From NCBI GenBank assembly GCA_034336665.1, contig JAPFBE010000003.1, positions 13,928,360 through 13,992,359 of the forward strand: DNA of 64,000 bases, in the 5' to 3' direction. Positions 13,901 through 25,834 of this stretch are shown piece by piece. The notes beneath the pieces were generated by a model. That model was not told the origin of the DNA. It saw only the letters and a list, made by a program, of their open reading frames with translations, and searched no databases. How positions within the stretch are numbered: position 1 is the first letter of the stretch; the number at the start of each line of letters is the position of its first letter. This DNA comes from Luscinia megarhynchos (Eukaryota > Chordata > Aves > Passeriformes > Turdidae). Position numbers and translations under genes: made by a program.

Positions 13901-15056
13901 ATATGGGCACTAGTCTGTACGCCTGTGCAAGTTCATTTGGTCCAGTGTTAAGGTGTTGGGAAGAAAAAGAAGGAAATATCTCTGTCTAGCATGAACGCTG
14001 TAAGGATGATATTGGGGAATGCAAGCTAAGGCTGGTGTTCTGTTATTCCTCTCTTATAATGGTACCCTCACTGAACTTCAAAAGGTGTTCATCATCTCTT
14101 TCATTTGCAGATGCAGTCACCCACAAGGTAGAATAACTAACTAGAATATTGCCTATCCCTCCCAGTCTTGACTGCAGATTTATAGTTCTTCCTTCTCTGT
14201 CACCTTCTTGCAGTGCTGCTGTTGATTTTGGCATGAGACTGACTCAAAATACACCCACAATCTCTTGAACCACCCCTGTCTTGGTTTTGTGTGCAGAGGT
14301 TACATGTGATGTAAAACAGGATGCCATTCCTGGAATGCTGCTCTCCTCAGTGCCAGCTGACCAGGAGGAGAAGGGTTTATTTTAGTGCGTGCACATCTAT
14401 CTCCAGTGTGTCAGGCTGCTACTCCATTGTAGTTCTGTTCTGGCCTTCAGGCTGTTCTTTTTCCTTGTAACACTTGAAATACAGCATCCTTGTAAGGGAG
14501 AACAATAGAAAAAAAAGTGTCAAGACTGATTTTTGTGAAAAGGTGACGTCAGAATCTGTACAGAATATGTTTGACCTTGCTTTGTTCAGCTTGGGATTTC
14601 ATGGCTGATGAGACAAGCCCAGGACTCCCCTGGGTGCTCATGCAGGTTGCCATGCAAAATTCCTTTGGAGGCTTAAAATGGGTAAAAAGTGGTGTGTTTA
14701 GTCAGCCTTTTTCTATTTCCAGCAGAGACAATAACTCTTGTTTTGGGATTCAAAGATCATTTAGGTGATCTCAAAATCAAGTGAAACCTGTTTGTTTTCA
14801 GGGAGCACTGAGAGGAACAGATCAGATGGCAGAATTAGATTCTTAGCAATGCAGGGAGACAGTTTTTGTCTTCAGTTCTCTCTCAATAGATTTATCCTCC
14901 AGTGTTCTTCACAGCTTCAGACTCACTGTTCTGCTTTAATGGTAGGTGGCATGTAGGTGAAGCCACACATTGACAATGGTAAAGGTTCTGTTGTGTGCAT
15001 GGCTGACTTCTTGTGAAGTTTTGAAAAACCAGACTGTGATTGTGAGGACATGGAGA
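8000..15056. other. unique non-coding stretch, no gene recognised
   Basis: Seven kilobases without a supported gene. A 13-bp direct repeat (TAGTGAGAGATAT) occurs at 10041 and 10062. Overlapping frames of 114-138 codons on both strands at 10819-11518 reflect a locally GC-rich patch rather than a gene. The part at 12690-13050 is AT-rich and full of TAATTA/TTAAT-type words, with a texture often seen in conserved non-coding enhancers; this is only an impression. Confidence 0.45.
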
Positions 15057-15228
15057 GAATCACAGAATCAAATAATACTTTGGGTTGTAAGGGTATTATC
15101 TGATTCCAGCCTTGGTGCCATGGACAGGGAAGACCTTTTTCTAGACTAAGTTGCTCAGAGCTCCATCCAGCCTGACCTTGAACACCTCCAGGGATGGGAC
15201 ATCCACAGCTTCTCTGGACAACCTGTGC
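15057..15228 (-). mobile_element. CR1-type LINE (3' portion), split by LTR insertion
   Basis: The block starts with the reverse complement of a CR1 tail ('agaatcacagaatca') and continues with antisense CR1 3' UTR text ('gctccatccagcctgaccttgaa', read in pieces, then 'cttctctggacaacctgtgc'). It stops abruptly at 15228. The remainder of the same CR1 resumes at 15596. The two halves join in register around 'cctgtgc / ctgttccagtgcctc', so this is one insertion interrupted by a later LTR element. Confidence 0.9.
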
Positions 15229-15601
15229 TGTTGCTGTAAGGCTAGGAAGTGGCAAACACACAGCAAAGAAACTCCTTCCAGGTAGCAAGAAAGAGTGATT
15301 TATTGAAAAGCCATGACATTTATATAAAGGAGATTGTGAAAACCAAAGTAGAAAAACTCATGGGTCAAAGAAGGCAACACCTTTTGAAAAAATGCTTTCT
15401 GCAAAATATCACGAGACACTCACATGGCTTGGTGGTCAACACCAAGTGTCGATCTGTGTTTTCTTTCTCCTTCCCTTGTTTGTCTCTGAGAAAGATCCCT
15501 AGCCTGGAAAAGATCCCAGCTGGAGCTGAGAAAAGTCAACAGCCTGGGAAAAAAAACAGATTAGGTTTCTTCACAAGCCTTCAGCAGTGTCCACACTGTT
15601 C
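15223..15601. other. 6-bp target-site duplication flanking solo LTR
   Basis: CTGTGC at 15223-15228 and CTGTTC at 15596-15601 bracket the TG...CA element. They differ at one position, as expected after some drift. A 6-bp duplication is the usual integration footprint of avian class II (alpha/beta-like) endogenous retroviruses. Confidence 0.7.
15229..15595 (-). mobile_element. solo LTR of an endogenous retrovirus, inside a CR1
   Basis: A 367 bp insert that begins TG and ends CA on the plus strand and interrupts a minus-strand CR1. Read on the minus strand it has the order of an LTR: a TATATAAA box (complement of 15319-15326), then an AATAAA polyadenylation signal (complement of 15299-15304) about 20 bases further on, then about 70 bases of U5 ending in CA. 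It has imperfect 6-bp target duplications on both sides and no internal region, so it is a solo LTR left by recombination between the two LTRs of a provirus. It must be younger than the CR1 it splits. The exact family is not identified. Confidence 0.85.
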
Positions 15602-15885
15602 CAGTGCCTCACCACCATTACAGTAAAGAAGATGTTCCTAGTATCCAATCTAAACCTACTGTCCTTCAGTTTGGAGCCATTGCCCCTTGTCCTGTCACTA
15701 CATGCCCTTGTGAAAAGTGCCTCTCCATCTTTCTTGCAGGCTTCCTTCAGGTACTCGAAGGCTGCAGTTAGATCACAGCAAAGCCTTCTCTTCTCCAGGG
15801 TGACCAATCCCAATTCTCTCAGCCCTTCCTCACAGGTGATGTGCTCAATCCCTGCAATCATCTTGGTGGTCCTTCTCTGGGCTCA
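15596..15885 (-). mobile_element. CR1-type LINE (5' portion), continuation after LTR
   Basis: Continuation of the split CR1. It runs through 'ccagtgcctcaccacc', 'ccccttgtcctgtcac', 'ctctccatctttcttgcagg', 'cttctcttctccagggtg' and 'atcatcttggtggtccttc', all standard antisense CR1 3' UTR text. Text similarity ends near 15885. Joining the halves gives roughly 460 bp of CR1. Confidence 0.9.
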
Positions 15886-18736
15886 AGAGGAAGTTCTCTT
15901 TCTCTTGTGTTGCCACAGCAGTCTGGGTCATTATTTGGTAGGAACTGGGAATGACTCCTCAGAGAGTCAGGAGAACATTTATTTACCATATGACTGTGGG
16001 GGTGACTCAAAACCCATGGGAGATGTGAAACATGTTTGTGCTCCTAGACTTTGGAAGAAGTGGGGTGATCAGTAATAAGCCACCTGACTGAGAGTCCAGC
16101 ATTTAAACATTTTGGGCATGGATAGTTATTTTCTCACTATCTTGAAGTCTGGCAAATGTAGTACTCTGCTCTAATCTGAATAAAGGTCTGATAAAATGGA
16201 TACTGAAGCTGTGTGGTCCTATCCTTTTTAAAGCAGCAGTCAGATGAAAGCTGCCTTGTGATACCTGCTCTGAATAGGCTGCTGGTTTCTACTCTGGACC
16301 ACCTTAGACTTGGCCACATCCTTCTGGCAAAAATGGGCTATGTGTTTCTGTTTGTGCATTGAAAGCTATGGTTAGCTCTCTGTGCAGGTAATTCTTTGAC
16401 ATGAATTTTAAAGAAGGTACACTTTTAGGTCACAGGGATGTAATGCCTGTGTACTGTGATTCAGTTTTAGATTTGGACCATTATGTCTATATTTTTTGCT
16501 TGGAATATTTTGAAACCTTCTTCTAAAAGTTATGTTAGCATTCTCAGGTGTTAGTTATTATTCTCTCTCAATCTGGAGAGATAGTTATTAGTCCAGCTCC
16601 TTAAATTGGTGTGCTATAACAGCACACTGAGAGCCTAAGTTTCTATTGATTCAGTAAAGATAGTCTGGTCATTTGTTTGCTTATTTCTTACTAGAATATT
16701 GGTTTCTTTGACCTTTGCCTGTGAATATTGTATTTTATATGGTGTCTACTCTCCTCATGTCCTGTTCGTACTGCAAAAAACATGTCTTTCATCAGTGCTG
16801 ATGGGAACTCCAGTTCTTGGCTGGGTCCCATAATCCCAAGATTAGAGAAGGCACATTTAATGCATTTACTCTTCAGTGTGATTTTTGTGCTCTTAGGAGT
16901 AAGTACGTGCTTGTTGTCATCCTTGGAAAGTTTTTAGACAAGTATTACATTCCTCCTTGAGGGTGAAATATGGAGCTGTATGGAGCTGCTGGAAAGGACT
17001 AACAGAGCAATCAGAAAGGTTTCAGGCTGGCAGCACAGCAAAGGCTTCTGTTTCCCAGAGGATGCCCTGCCTTGCTGTGTGCTCCAGCCCTGGCTGGGAG
17101 GTCAGTAGCTGTGATTCAATCACAGGATTTCCCGGGAGACTGCCCAGCTGCTCTTTGTTACCGACCTCTCTCTTCCTGTGCTACTTGCTCTCTCTCGTGT
17201 TTGCCCTCTTGGATTTGGGCTTCCTCATTGCGTTTTTGTAGGTTTTGTTTGTTTGTTGTTTGTTTTCTCCTTTCAGAACAACTCACCAGTCTCCAGTATT
17301 TTCGAGAAGAGAAAGACAATGCTCACTCATTTAAATGTTGGGAGATGGGTTCCACTGGAAAAATTTGAAATATGTTGCCTTTTGTTTCTCTCATAAAAAC
17401 AAAAGTGTTGTGCTGTTGTTTCATTCCTTCATCTATGTCAGCAAATGCACAAATTCAAATGTCAGTACCCAGAGAGAAGAGTAAGTGCCTGGAAATGTGG
17501 TGGTGTATGTGAGCAGCATTGTTAGTGAGCAGCCACTGCTCCCACTGAACACTGCAATCTTGCAGTGCAGCCAGGAGTGCTGAAAGAACTGGCTGAGTTC
17601 TCCAAACCACTTCAGCACCTCTGGGTGTGTTACAGAAGATATGGGGGGCACAATAAAAACTAATGCTCTGTCTGTATGTTTATAAATTAACAGGCTGTGC
17701 TAGGTATCTTTAAATAGGCCAGCCTTTTATCAGTTCTCAACAAATCATGAAAAGAATGATAAAAATCAATGTAAGCTGTAATCCCCTCATTCTAATGAGT
17801 GTTATTCTACATGATTTTGTAATAAACTCTTATTTATTTCTTTGGTATCAGTTTTAATTAAATTACAAATCTGTGAGATAAAGGCAACACTGTTGTTACA
17901 GACTCCAGTAAAACAACTGACTTTTGGCAGAGAAACATTCTGATTAGAAAAATAATTACTGCCAAGTGAAATCAATATAGCCTATATTAAATGAATTTAA
18001 AGGTAATAATTAAGATGTTTCAATGAGCAAGTTCAGGTTCTCAGTTTGAAATGGCTATGCTTGCCCTTAGAAAGAGTGGGAGATCAAGAAGGTAGGGTGA
18101 AAAAGCCCACACCCTTCTCTAAAAATATTTTTTAAAATCTTTTACCAGTGTTGAACAAAATAGTTGCTGATGAAGTTTAAGAGAACAAGAGGTTAATGAA
18201 GTGTGAAGTAAAGGCAGAAGAGTAATTTAGGAGTACCAGGGTTATCATGGGGAGAAGATGGGCTTTCCAGCATGACAGTGAGCCACAGCCAGAGGGGCAG
18301 CCACAGGGACAGCACTTGCTTGCCTGGGCAGACGTGGGGCAGGGGCTCAGGGCCCCAGGAGCTGCAGTGGCTGTGAGCCTGAACCGAGCTCCTGATACAG
18401 GGTGGTGCCAGAAACGACAGGTGAGGTCCTAGCAAATCTCAGTGGGCTGCATATTGAGTGAAATTGTAGCCATGAAAATATAGCCCTGTTTTGGCATTAA
18501 CAAAAGTAGTGCCAGGATACTCAGTACAATTGTGCTGTCTGCATATTTATGTGCAGGTATATTGGCTAGCTGGGAAGAGCTCAGAAGGCAAATACAAGGC
18601 TATTTTCTGACCCTTCAGCATAGTCTTTATTGCAAGAGAGAGGAAAAAGAAATCCAGTTCACTGCAGAAGGTATTTGAAAGTAGATATAGTGCCTGTGTA
18701 GCAAAAGTTGTCTCACAGCAGAAATCTGATGAATTT
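15886..18736. other. unique non-coding stretch, no gene recognised
   Basis: No supported gene. Overlapping frames at 16957-17396 sit in a moderately GC-rich patch and have no recognisable product. A GC-rich patch at 18250-18430 ends in a GT-containing word that could mimic a splice donor (ACAGGTGAGG near 18416), but no protein similarity supports an exon. The part at 17690-18030 is AT-rich with TAATTA/TTAATT words and few repeats, a plausible conserved non-coding element by texture only. Confidence 0.45.
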
Positions 18737-19284
18737 AGGAGTGAGCTGCTTTTGGCTGGGGTAGAGTTAATTTTCTTCACAGTGGCTGGTATGGGGCTGT
18801 GTATTGGATGACCCTGAACACAGGGTTGATAATACAGAGATACTTTTTGTTACTGATGAGCAGGGCTTACACAGAGCCAAGGCCTTTTCTACTTTTCCTA
18901 CAGCCTGGAAGTGCATTGGAGCTGGGAGGAGACACAGCTGGGACAGGTGACCCAAATTGGCCAAAGGAATATTCCAGACTGTGTCATCATCCTCAGTGTA
19001 AGGGGAAGTAGAAGAAGGGGGAATGTTTGGAGTGATGATGTTTGTCTTCCCAAGTCACAGTTACGTGCAATGAGGGCCTGCCCAAACATGGGAAGCAGTG
19101 AATTAATTCCTGGTTTTGCTTTGCTGGAGTGCATGGCTTTTGCTTTCCCTATTAAACTTTCTTTATCTCAACCTATGGGGTTTCTCACTTTCAGCCTTCC
19201 AACTGTCTGCCCAAGCCTGCTGGTGGAGGGGGATGAGCCAGCACAGGGCTTGGCTGTTGGCTGGGGTTAAACCACGACAAGGAG
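18737..19284. other. 5-bp target-site duplication of solo LTR
   Basis: AGGAG occurs at 18737-18741 and again at 19280-19284, directly outside the TG and CA ends. The identical copies fix the LTR boundaries. Confidence 0.88.
18742..19279 (+). mobile_element. solo LTR, common avian ERV type
   Basis: A 538 bp element that begins TGAGCTGCTTTTGGCTGGGG and ends GGTTAAACCACGACA. Both ends match a widespread avian, especially passerine, LTR family. An ATTAAA polyadenylation signal lies at 19151-19156, followed by the family-typical 'ctttatctcaacc' and 'tttctcactttc'. Perfect 5-bp target duplications (AGGAG) flank it. No primer-binding site or internal region follows the CA end, so it is a solo LTR produced by LTR-LTR recombination. 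A 5-bp duplication fits ERVL-like or related elements. Confidence 0.92.
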
Positions 19285-22200
19285 ATACACCAGGAATGGA
19301 CAACTGGAAGCTGAAGCTGGGAATTGCAGACTGAAGTGCAAGCTTCCAGCAGTGAGGGCGGGAGAAACAACTTATTGGTTCTTTAAAAATATCATGCATT
19401 TTCGTAGTAAAGACTTTAGGACTCCAGCTTTAATTATTAAATCCTTCAACAGTTCTCATCCTAATATTATGTGTTTTTTTCCCCCAAGTTTCTAAGGGGA
19501 AACCCTACAGTTCCTATTTTCCTGTCTTGAAATGATGCAAAAGAGCCATGCTCTCTTCTTGATTAGTGATAAATTCTCATGCTTAAAAAAAAAAAAGCAA
19601 ATTAATTATTCAGACATCTTGTCTAGCACATATCTCAACTGTCCAATAACATAATTAATTTAAAGCTAATACAGTTGTGTAATTTCTTTTTCTCTGTTGA
19701 TTACAAATAATTTGTTTTGAACGTAGTGACTCTGTGCAGAAGATTGTAATAATTTAGTTTACCAAAGTGATTTAATTTCCGTGGTTTTCACTGTAAGTGT
19801 AATAGACATCACCTTTCTATTTTCAAATCATTCAGATGCACTAAAAATTTCTCATTAGTTCCTTGCCATTCTGCTCTAGTTTTCCAATAAGGTAGTGGGG
19901 ATATTCTTTTAAAAGTAAATAATGTATGTGTAACAGCTCCTTTATAATCAGCTCTCCTGATTAAGAGTATATGTATATTCAGCATGCTGGCACTTTTTTC
20001 CTGTGTGAACAGGATAGGAAGCAATTCCATGAAGGACTTGGTGGCTGCTGTTGCTGCTAGTAGGAATGGTACTGTACTTGTGTAATTTACAGCTTGGGAG
20101 AAGAGGGTCTCACATTCAAGTATGGGGTGATTCATGCCCAAATGAGAACAGATTTCTCAGAGAAGAAAGTGATACCCTCTTCCATTATTTCATGGCAGTT
20201 TTGAAGTGTTTTTTTACCATCTTTAAAACATTTCTGGCACAAAGCTTATCTGCCAGAAATTTTAAGTCCCTGACCCTGTTGTTTATCTCTCAGATTTACA
20301 GCAAGTTTTCTGTGATTAGTATTCCCAGCTTCTGCCTGTTTATACAGTGTCCAGAGTTCAACAAGCTCCAGCTTTAGCATTTTTTATAAAACTGTGGGAC
20401 TTTGCAATAGATTTGTCCCTTCTGTCTTATCGCAAATATTTATCCCAATTCTCTTCATAAAAATTCTGAGTCATCTTTAGTTCTTATAAAATCTTAGTTC
20501 TTAGTGCTCATAAAAATTCCACTGGAAAAACACATACAAACCAACCAAACAAAAATCCCAATCTTCCAAATGCATTATAGAAAAGACATTTATTTCTAAC
20601 TAAAAATAAATTTTTTTTATGTGTAACATGCTCATTTAATAAAATTATTCATAAGGGTAATTGTGCACTTGAGAGAAAAAACAACTATATAACATAGCAG
20701 TTTTGCAATGATTGCTGTTACTGAGCTTTGCTGGTGTCTCTGATTTATGGGGAGGAAGCAATATACTGTGCTATCTCTGGCTTATGCTAATTACCCTGTT
20801 TGTTTTTGGTCTAGCTGGTTGGTTATTTTTGTTTGATTTTTTTTTGTCTCCAAAAAAAAAACAACCAACCAACCAACCAAACAAAAAAAACAAAAACAAA
20901 AACAAAACCAAAAACCAAAACCAAAACCAAAACCAAAACCAAAAACAAAAACAAAAAACAAAACAAACAGCTTCTTTTTAATAACTTTGACTTTTTCTAA
21001 ATCAGGGATAACAAGGCATTTTTCTCTTGCCTTCCTTGATTTGCAACACATGGAAGTCTGCAGTAAGAAGTTGTATAGATCCTGCTGATTCACTCTGGCA
21101 GATTCTAGTAGTTAACTGCATCCTGTCTGCAAGGGTGTGGGATGATCTCAGCAGGATGCAAACAAAACTGAATTAGGTATCACCAAAACTGGATAAAGTG
21201 ACTCTTTGCTTCTGTCTTAAACACCAACAGAAGTGCAACAAATATGAAGGTTTCTTAAATTGAATGTGATAAAGACAGACTCACTTCAACACACATTTAC
21301 AGGACTCTTCATGTTTTTAAGTTTAAAAAAATAAATATGAAAGGGTATCCTGATCCCATTGAAGAAAAGACCACTGCATCCATTAAACCCAGTGTTTGAG
21401 CCTTTTGCTCTATAGGGGTACAAATGCAGTGCTATAGATATTCTGGTCACCAGAGAGAACATTTTCTGCTAATTTAGTGACTGAGAATATCAGTGCAGTT
21501 GGCTGCAACTGCCATGGAATTATTCAAGACTGTCTAAATAGAAAAATAGATCAGATCATCAGATCTCTGTCTTCCTTGCCATTGGAGCTGGTGGTGGAGC
21601 TTTTAAATATTTATTAATCTTAATAGACGCAAAAGTCTGCAGATGAACTAGGTATTGGCCCAGATACCAGATCACTGCAGAGCAGCCCCTGCCCAGCTCC
21701 TTTGCATCGTAGCTCTGTGCTGCACAGGCAGGAATTTTAAAATCTGATCTTTGCAATTCAGCATTGAGGCTCTGCCACGCTGCCAATCTATTAAAAATGT
21801 AATGGTAAGAAAGCAAAATTCTCCTGTGACTTCTTGTGAATTCTGGGGCTTAAATCACTTTATATTTATAATCATGAACTCTGATGATGGAGTGCTTGAC
21901 TTATTGATCAGCATGAAAGGAAAAAATATATGCCCCTCAAAATATCCTTTCCATGCACTGAGTTTAAAATTCAGTATGTTGTTGCCCAGAGATGATTTCA
22001 TCTTTATTGCAGGGAAACTAAGTGAAGTTGTCTTACTCAGTTTAGCTATAGCCTTTTTTTCCCAGGTGGGTCATGAAAACAAGTCTACAGAAGCAGCCTT
22101 GTGAAAATATTCTCTCTTTTCCCTACCCCAGAATGTTACAGAGGATTTACTGGATAGTTTTATTTGCTTCAGAAAATACCTGCTGCACTTAAGTCTTAAG

Positions 22201-25077
22201 ACACTGAAGAAATACTGCAGTAGACTTCTTTTTATATCACCAACAATGTAACTGCATTGTCAATTAGTCCTGAAACAGTGGTGAGGAGTTTATGGGATGG
22301 TTGTGAGTCGTACTGGAATCACTGTTTTGGGATTAATTTTGCTTTTAAATCCCAACAGGGAAAGATTTTCATACACTGAAAATGGATTAAAATGTATTGT
22401 GTTATTTTGTGGTACAAAGAGAGAAGAATTAATTTCCAAAGGGCTTACTGCTGATTTTCTAGAGAATGTCCATGCAAGTGATGCAAATAAATGATGTGAA
22501 GCTACATAGCCAACAGTGGATTTTGGAATAGCTTTGATCCTTTAACTGTATCTCTGGGACTGGAGATTAGGGTTTGCTAGATGATAGCTCCTGTTATTTG
22601 AAATAACCTGAATTTTTGTAATAGTTAGAAATGTATTTTCTTCCCAGCATGGGTCAGAAGTGAAATGCCAGAAATTCAGTGGCTAGAACATTTGGGAGTG
22701 TTTGGAGAGATCTGTGTTCCAGCCCCTATTCTGAATCATGTCCCTCTGCAACTGGCTACTGTGAAATCCTTTTCTCTCTTCCTTTAGGTTCACAAGAAAG
22801 GAATGTATTATTTGAGGAGAAATCACTTCATTGAACTTGATGTTTCCCTGTTAAGGTGGGCCGTTCTAAGCAGTTGCTGTTTTTTCATAGAGGAAATTTT
22901 AGAAATTTAAGTCTCTGCAAGTTGTTTTCACAGAGCCTCATTATTTGCTCTGTCCCTTGAAACCTTGTCTCCTCAATTCATGTGGATATGTACAGAAGGG
23001 CAACCGCATTCAGAAGCAAAATTCTGCAATAAAGGCATGTGTGGGAGGAACTGGATCATTTTCACTGATCTTTTTGTCTCTCTTTATTTTGTTTTCACCC
23101 TTTCTTTTGCTATAGCAACAGTGCTGAGTGTCGATGTCATAACACGTTGAAGAGATGATCTGGACCTTAACTTAAGCTTAATCTATCCTTGTTTCCTGTA
23201 GAAAATGCATTGTCACTTTTGTAACCTACTCCCTGTATATCTCCTTGTAAATATATACACCCTCCTCCTCAATAAATCCTTCTCTATATATCTTACCCAG
23301 AGGTGGCATATTTATCATAACATTTTCGCCTATGTGCAGCCAGGTCTCATTTTCTGTTTTCACATGCCTCTCAGTAATATTTCAGGTGTAAAATGTCCCT
23401 TCAGATTGGAATACATCAAACCTGGCCAAGGAAAAGTGGTGGTGTATCTTTCATAAAAGTCTATTAGCTATTCTTTTCTGGGATAGTCCACCCAGTCACA
23501 AGCAGTGGACTCTGCTGTTTCAATCTATCATTTCTTTTGTTTCTTTTCTAAACAGCCTGTCTTTCCCAAATAAATTGCAACATATTTAAATTTCTATCAT
23601 GGATAATAGCCCTGATGTGGTCTATGTCACTGAAAGCTGGCAGAGTGAAATATGGCCCTCCCCTCAGTTTTGGCTCTATCATCAAGTTTGCATTATATCA
23701 GGTCATCTAGGAACTGCTGCAGTAATCCTTCATTCTTATTCTAGCTGTCCACTAGTGGCCTCTTATGTTTCATCAAGAGAAACATTGAAATAACAAGGTG
23801 TGCATATTTATAGCCTCCTTGTTGATTAAGTATAGTAGCTAGCTTGTGAAGTAGATGTTGGGAAATAGGATCTTAAATCAGAGCTCATTTTCCCCCTTTA
23901 GCTTGCATGACAAAGGAAATGAGATATTCCTAGAAGTGTTGTCCACAACAAGGTGTAATAAGGAACAGAAGGTACAGATATTTGGCTATATTAATTAACT
24001 CTTTTCCAGAGTTACACATCTGTCAACTGGTAACTGCAGCAGCTTCTCAACTTCATTACCTTAAGAAGGTATCTTTAAGTAGCTTTTTTTGGTTGGTTTC
24101 AGTTTTGTACAGATCCTTCACTCGTAGTGATACATAGCAAAATGACTTCTTACCAGTCTATGAAATTGCAATTTACCATTCCCCAAAACAAGCAAATAAG
24201 AAAAATCAACACAAAACCCCTCAGAGCCTCTGCTACCAGAATAGATAGAATTTACTGTAAAAGATTTTACAACGTAGCAGTCATCAGACAGTACAAGACA
24301 TCAGTCTCCTTCATTTGGAGGTACATCTATGTAGCTCACAAATTATCCTTTGACCTCTTTTTCTGTGTTCTTTAGCCAAAAGACCAGCTAAGGTGAATGG
24401 ATGTTGCAGATGCAGTGAATCCTTTGACAAGTGCTTCAGCTTACAGAATGGCATCAAAGTTCCTGATGTCCCAGAGCCTGGCCTGAACTGTGTCCTTCTG
24501 GTATTGGGATGTGTGGCAACTGCAGGGAGCATTGTCTGGTGACCACCTCCCAGTGTGAGGATTTGGCATGAATTGCTCAACACATTCCCTTTTCTCTGGG
24601 AAGCTGGTGGGATGATGGCCCTAGGGTGCTCTTCAAGAGGATTATTGGATCATTTCTAAACCCCTTCTCGAGAAGGTACACAGTTCCATCTTTTTTTTTG
24701 TTGCTTGCTGACATTATTTTGCATCTCCTGACTCTCTGATGAAAATTCAGGTTCCCAAAAGCTATTCCATTTTTATGTCTGAAGGCTATTTGCACCTTGC
24801 TGTGAAAAGTGCCTGACCATGGAAAGCCATTTCCCAGCAAAGACTCTGATCACTCTGCAGTCTCAGGCCTCAGCAGAGCATTAATTGTCCTTGTTTGTTC
24901 TATTCCAAGTCACCATATTTTATCACTGCTTTTTACTATCATGATGCTCAGGGTAATCCTCAGCCTAAGGCAGGAGTGGGTGGCTTTTCATTTTTCATCT
25001 CTGAAGAAAAGTTCAGCATCTTTGGTGGGCGGTTCTACACCCCCCTCCAAGGGTCTCTCTTGGTTTAGGTCTCACCC
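19285..25077. other. unique non-coding stretch with one simple repeat
   Basis: No supported gene. It holds the A/C-rich repeat at 20851-20970. The part at 19550-19800 is AT-rich with several TAATTA-like words and could be a conserved regulatory element; I cannot test this. Frames here are short. The GF-repeat frame on the minus strand at 20791-21093 is just the simple repeat translated. Confidence 0.45.
20851..20970. repeat. A/C-rich simple repeat: (AACC)n and (AAAACC)n
   Basis: The tract starts with a poly-A run, then four AACC units (CC at 20865-20878), then A-rich spacer, then six CC pairs at a near-regular 6-base spacing (20908, 20915, 20921, 20927, 20933, 20939). On the minus strand this reads GGTT repeats followed by GGTTTT repeats. 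Both arrangements supply four or more GG runs with short loops and could fold into two-tetrad G-quadruplexes. Confidence 0.9.
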
Positions 25078-25082
25078 ACCTC

Positions 25083-25728
25083 TGTCACTGTCTGGGGGTC
25101 TCTTTGTGGCCGAGACCACTCAGATGGACATAGGAGGGTGGTTCAGGGCACAGGGAATCCTTGAAGCAACCGAAGAGAAACCGCAGGAGACAGTCGTCCG
25201 GGCTCAAGGTCTGTTTATTATTTGTTATCTATAAAGTGTTCTTGCTCGCGAGCAGCAGTCTGGTCACCACCGTGTCCAGGACGAAAGTCTGCCCAAGGAG
25301 GGCCGAACTTATCTTTTATACTCTATGCTACGTATTCTATGTTTACAATAATATTCCAATACTACAAAGTTTTATTACAATGTCTAGTTTTGTCCCCAAC
25401 CAATCTGTGATTCCCAGCATCCCACACCAACATGGAGGGTAAGAAGAAGAAGAAGAAAAAAGATACCACACCCCAAATTCTCCATCTTGGCTTTGTGACT
25501 GATAATATAAACAATCCTAAAAACCACATTTTCTACATGTTAAATATATAATTCAGACCCTAGTTACTCTCAAAGGTCGCATTTCTCCTCTGCAGGAAAG
25601 CAAATGTCCCTGACGAGCTGAATCCAGCTCTCTGACCCCCCTGGCCTCACTCGGGGGTCTCTCAGGGGGTTGGACAGGGGGGTCTCCGCTCTCCTGGAAG
25701 GTCCAGAGGGACTCCCTGGACCCCCACA
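25083..25728 (-). repeat. 3' LTR of the provirus-like element
   Basis: 646 bp with TG/CA termini. Read on the minus strand it starts TGTGGGGGTCC and ends CAGACAGTGACA. It contains a TATAAAA box (complement of 25314-25320), an AATAAA polyadenylation signal (complement of 25214-25219), an ATTGG word upstream of the TATA box, and a (GAA/TTC)n tract in U3. Compared with the other LTR it lacks one T near 25243 and has one extra G near 25667; everything else is identical. Confidence 0.96.
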
Positions 25729-25740
25729 TCTCCCCCTTCT
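25729..25740 (-). other. polypurine tract
   Basis: The minus strand reads AGAAGGGGGAGA directly before the 3' LTR start (TGTGGGGG). This all-purine run primes plus-strand DNA synthesis in retroviruses. Its position next to the LTR and opposite the primer-binding site confirms orientation. Confidence 0.9.
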
Positions 25741-25834
25741 GTTTGCACCAAAAATATATCTTTTACAGTTGTGTCCAATGCTCTCCGAAGGCAGTGAAAA
25801 ATGCAAAGCAAAATAACCAGAAAAAGAATAAAGA

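Noticed and set aside
18250..18432. Possible exon ending in a GTGAGG donor-like word
   Set aside because: The translation resembles nothing known to me, and no matching acceptor or partner exon is evident.
20791..21093. Open frame with repeated G-F residues, minus strand
   Set aside because: It is simply the GGTTTT simple repeat translated.
24809..25234. 141-codon frame running into the left LTR
   Set aside because: It crosses the LTR insertion boundary at 25083 and is antisense to the element, so it is a chance frame.
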